A DNA stretch of 64,000 nucleotides from Ichthyophis bannanicus. Its lineage: Eukaryota > Chordata > Amphibia > Gymnophiona > Ichthyophiidae. Shown in pieces: positions 63,655-64,000 of the stretch. Made by a program: the position numbers and the translations under genes. The DNA is taken from positions 325,394,297 to 325,458,296 of the forward strand of contig CM066040.1 of NCBI GenBank assembly GCA_033557465.1. The letters run 5' to 3'. How positions within the stretch are numbered: the first letter of the stretch is position 1; each line of letters begins with the position of its first letter. The notes under the pieces were generated by a model. It was not told where the DNA came from and did no database searches. It saw only the letters and a list, made by a program, of their open reading frames with translations.

Positions 63655-64000
63655 TGATGGGGGGGGGGGGGAGGAGGCTGGGACTAGGGGGCTGATGTAG
63701 TGTGAGAGAGGGGCTGTAGCACTGGAATGGACTGATGGTGGTGGAGCTAATGCTGAGAGGTAGGCTGTGACTGGAAAAGGGCCGATACTGGGGCTGGGAG
63801 GGACTGGGGATTAGAAATGGGTGGATACTGGGACTGGGGGGCTGGAAATTAGAAATGGTCTGATACTGGGGCTGAAGGGAGGACTGGGGATATAGAAATG
63901 GGCTAATGCTGGGACTGGGGAGGGACTGGAAATGGGGTTATGCTGTAGGGGGAATTATGCTGGAAGGGGGCTAATTTTAGTGTGGGGGGGTCTGGTGCTG
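63655..64000. repeat. G-rich minisatellite, cut by window end
   Basis: Degenerate units of about 30-40 bp around GGACTGGGGATTAGAAATGGG with GGGCTGATACTGGG, after a poly-G run at 63660-63671. Similar to 35020-35560, but unit sequence differs. Confidence 0.7.

Noticed and set aside
1..64000. Host protein-coding exons
   Set aside because: All motif-bearing frames belong to transposable elements. I saw no frame with host-protein signatures and plausible splice sites, but short exons cannot be excluded by eye.

Overview
This 64 kb window looks like intergenic or intronic DNA from a large, repeat-filled vertebrate genome. I found no host exon, rRNA gene or functional tRNA gene that I could support. 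Almost everything recognisable is a transposable element. The mixture is CR1 and L2 LINEs, an RTE/CFDP2-type LINE, an R4/Dong-type LINE, a Ngaro tyrosine-recombinase retrotransposon, hAT and Tc1 DNA transposons, tRNA-headed CORE-SINEs and a probable Penelope remnant. That combination fits an amphibian, and I would guess a caecilian. The species is an inference; no host gene fixes it.

Region by region. 0-3.2 kb: the 3' end of an RTE LINE, then weak L2, MITE and Penelope-like remnants. 3.25-5.92 kb: a non-autonomous hAT element with an 8-bp target duplication, a pyrimidine-rich minisatellite and a long GC-rich palindrome. 6.07-25.4 kb: one minus-strand RTE LINE split into at least seven pieces by later arrivals. 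These are a solo Ngaro terminal unit (holding a CR1), a CR1 end (holding a hAT transposon that itself holds a CR1), an L2 scrap, a SINE, a complete 6.66 kb Ngaro element and an R4/Dong LINE (holding a MITE and a CR1). 25.4-34.5 kb: SINEs, MITEs, a possible solo LTR, and CR1 and L2 ends. 34.5-36.74 kb: a hAT element nested inside a hAT-type MITE, both with their own 8-bp duplications. 37.4-38.8 kb: a Tc1 transposon joined to a CR1 end at a TA. 39.4-46.2 kb: L2, CR1, SINE and MITE fragments. 46.2-48.6 kb: a CR1 with most of its reverse transcriptase, split by a SINE. 50.2-51.17 kb: a third member of the shared-cargo hAT group. 52.4-63.4 kb: a minus-strand L2 LINE broken by a plus-strand L2, two CR1s, a SINE and another L2 end, with tandem repeats at its presumed 5' end. 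63.45-64 kb: a palindrome plus G-rich minisatellite that resembles the hAT cargo and runs off the window.

The most interesting objects are two. The first is the Ngaro element at 12598-19257, with split direct repeats in the order A1-genes-B1-A2-B2, encoding Gag, RT/RNase H, tyrosine recombinase and an SGNH hydrolase, together with its solo terminal unit at 6348-8019. The second is a group of three hAT-like elements (3251-5919, 34541-36554, 50192-51165) that share an internal cargo but carry two different kinds of termini. All coding regions found carry stops or frameshifts or are truncated, so nothing here appears able to move by itself.
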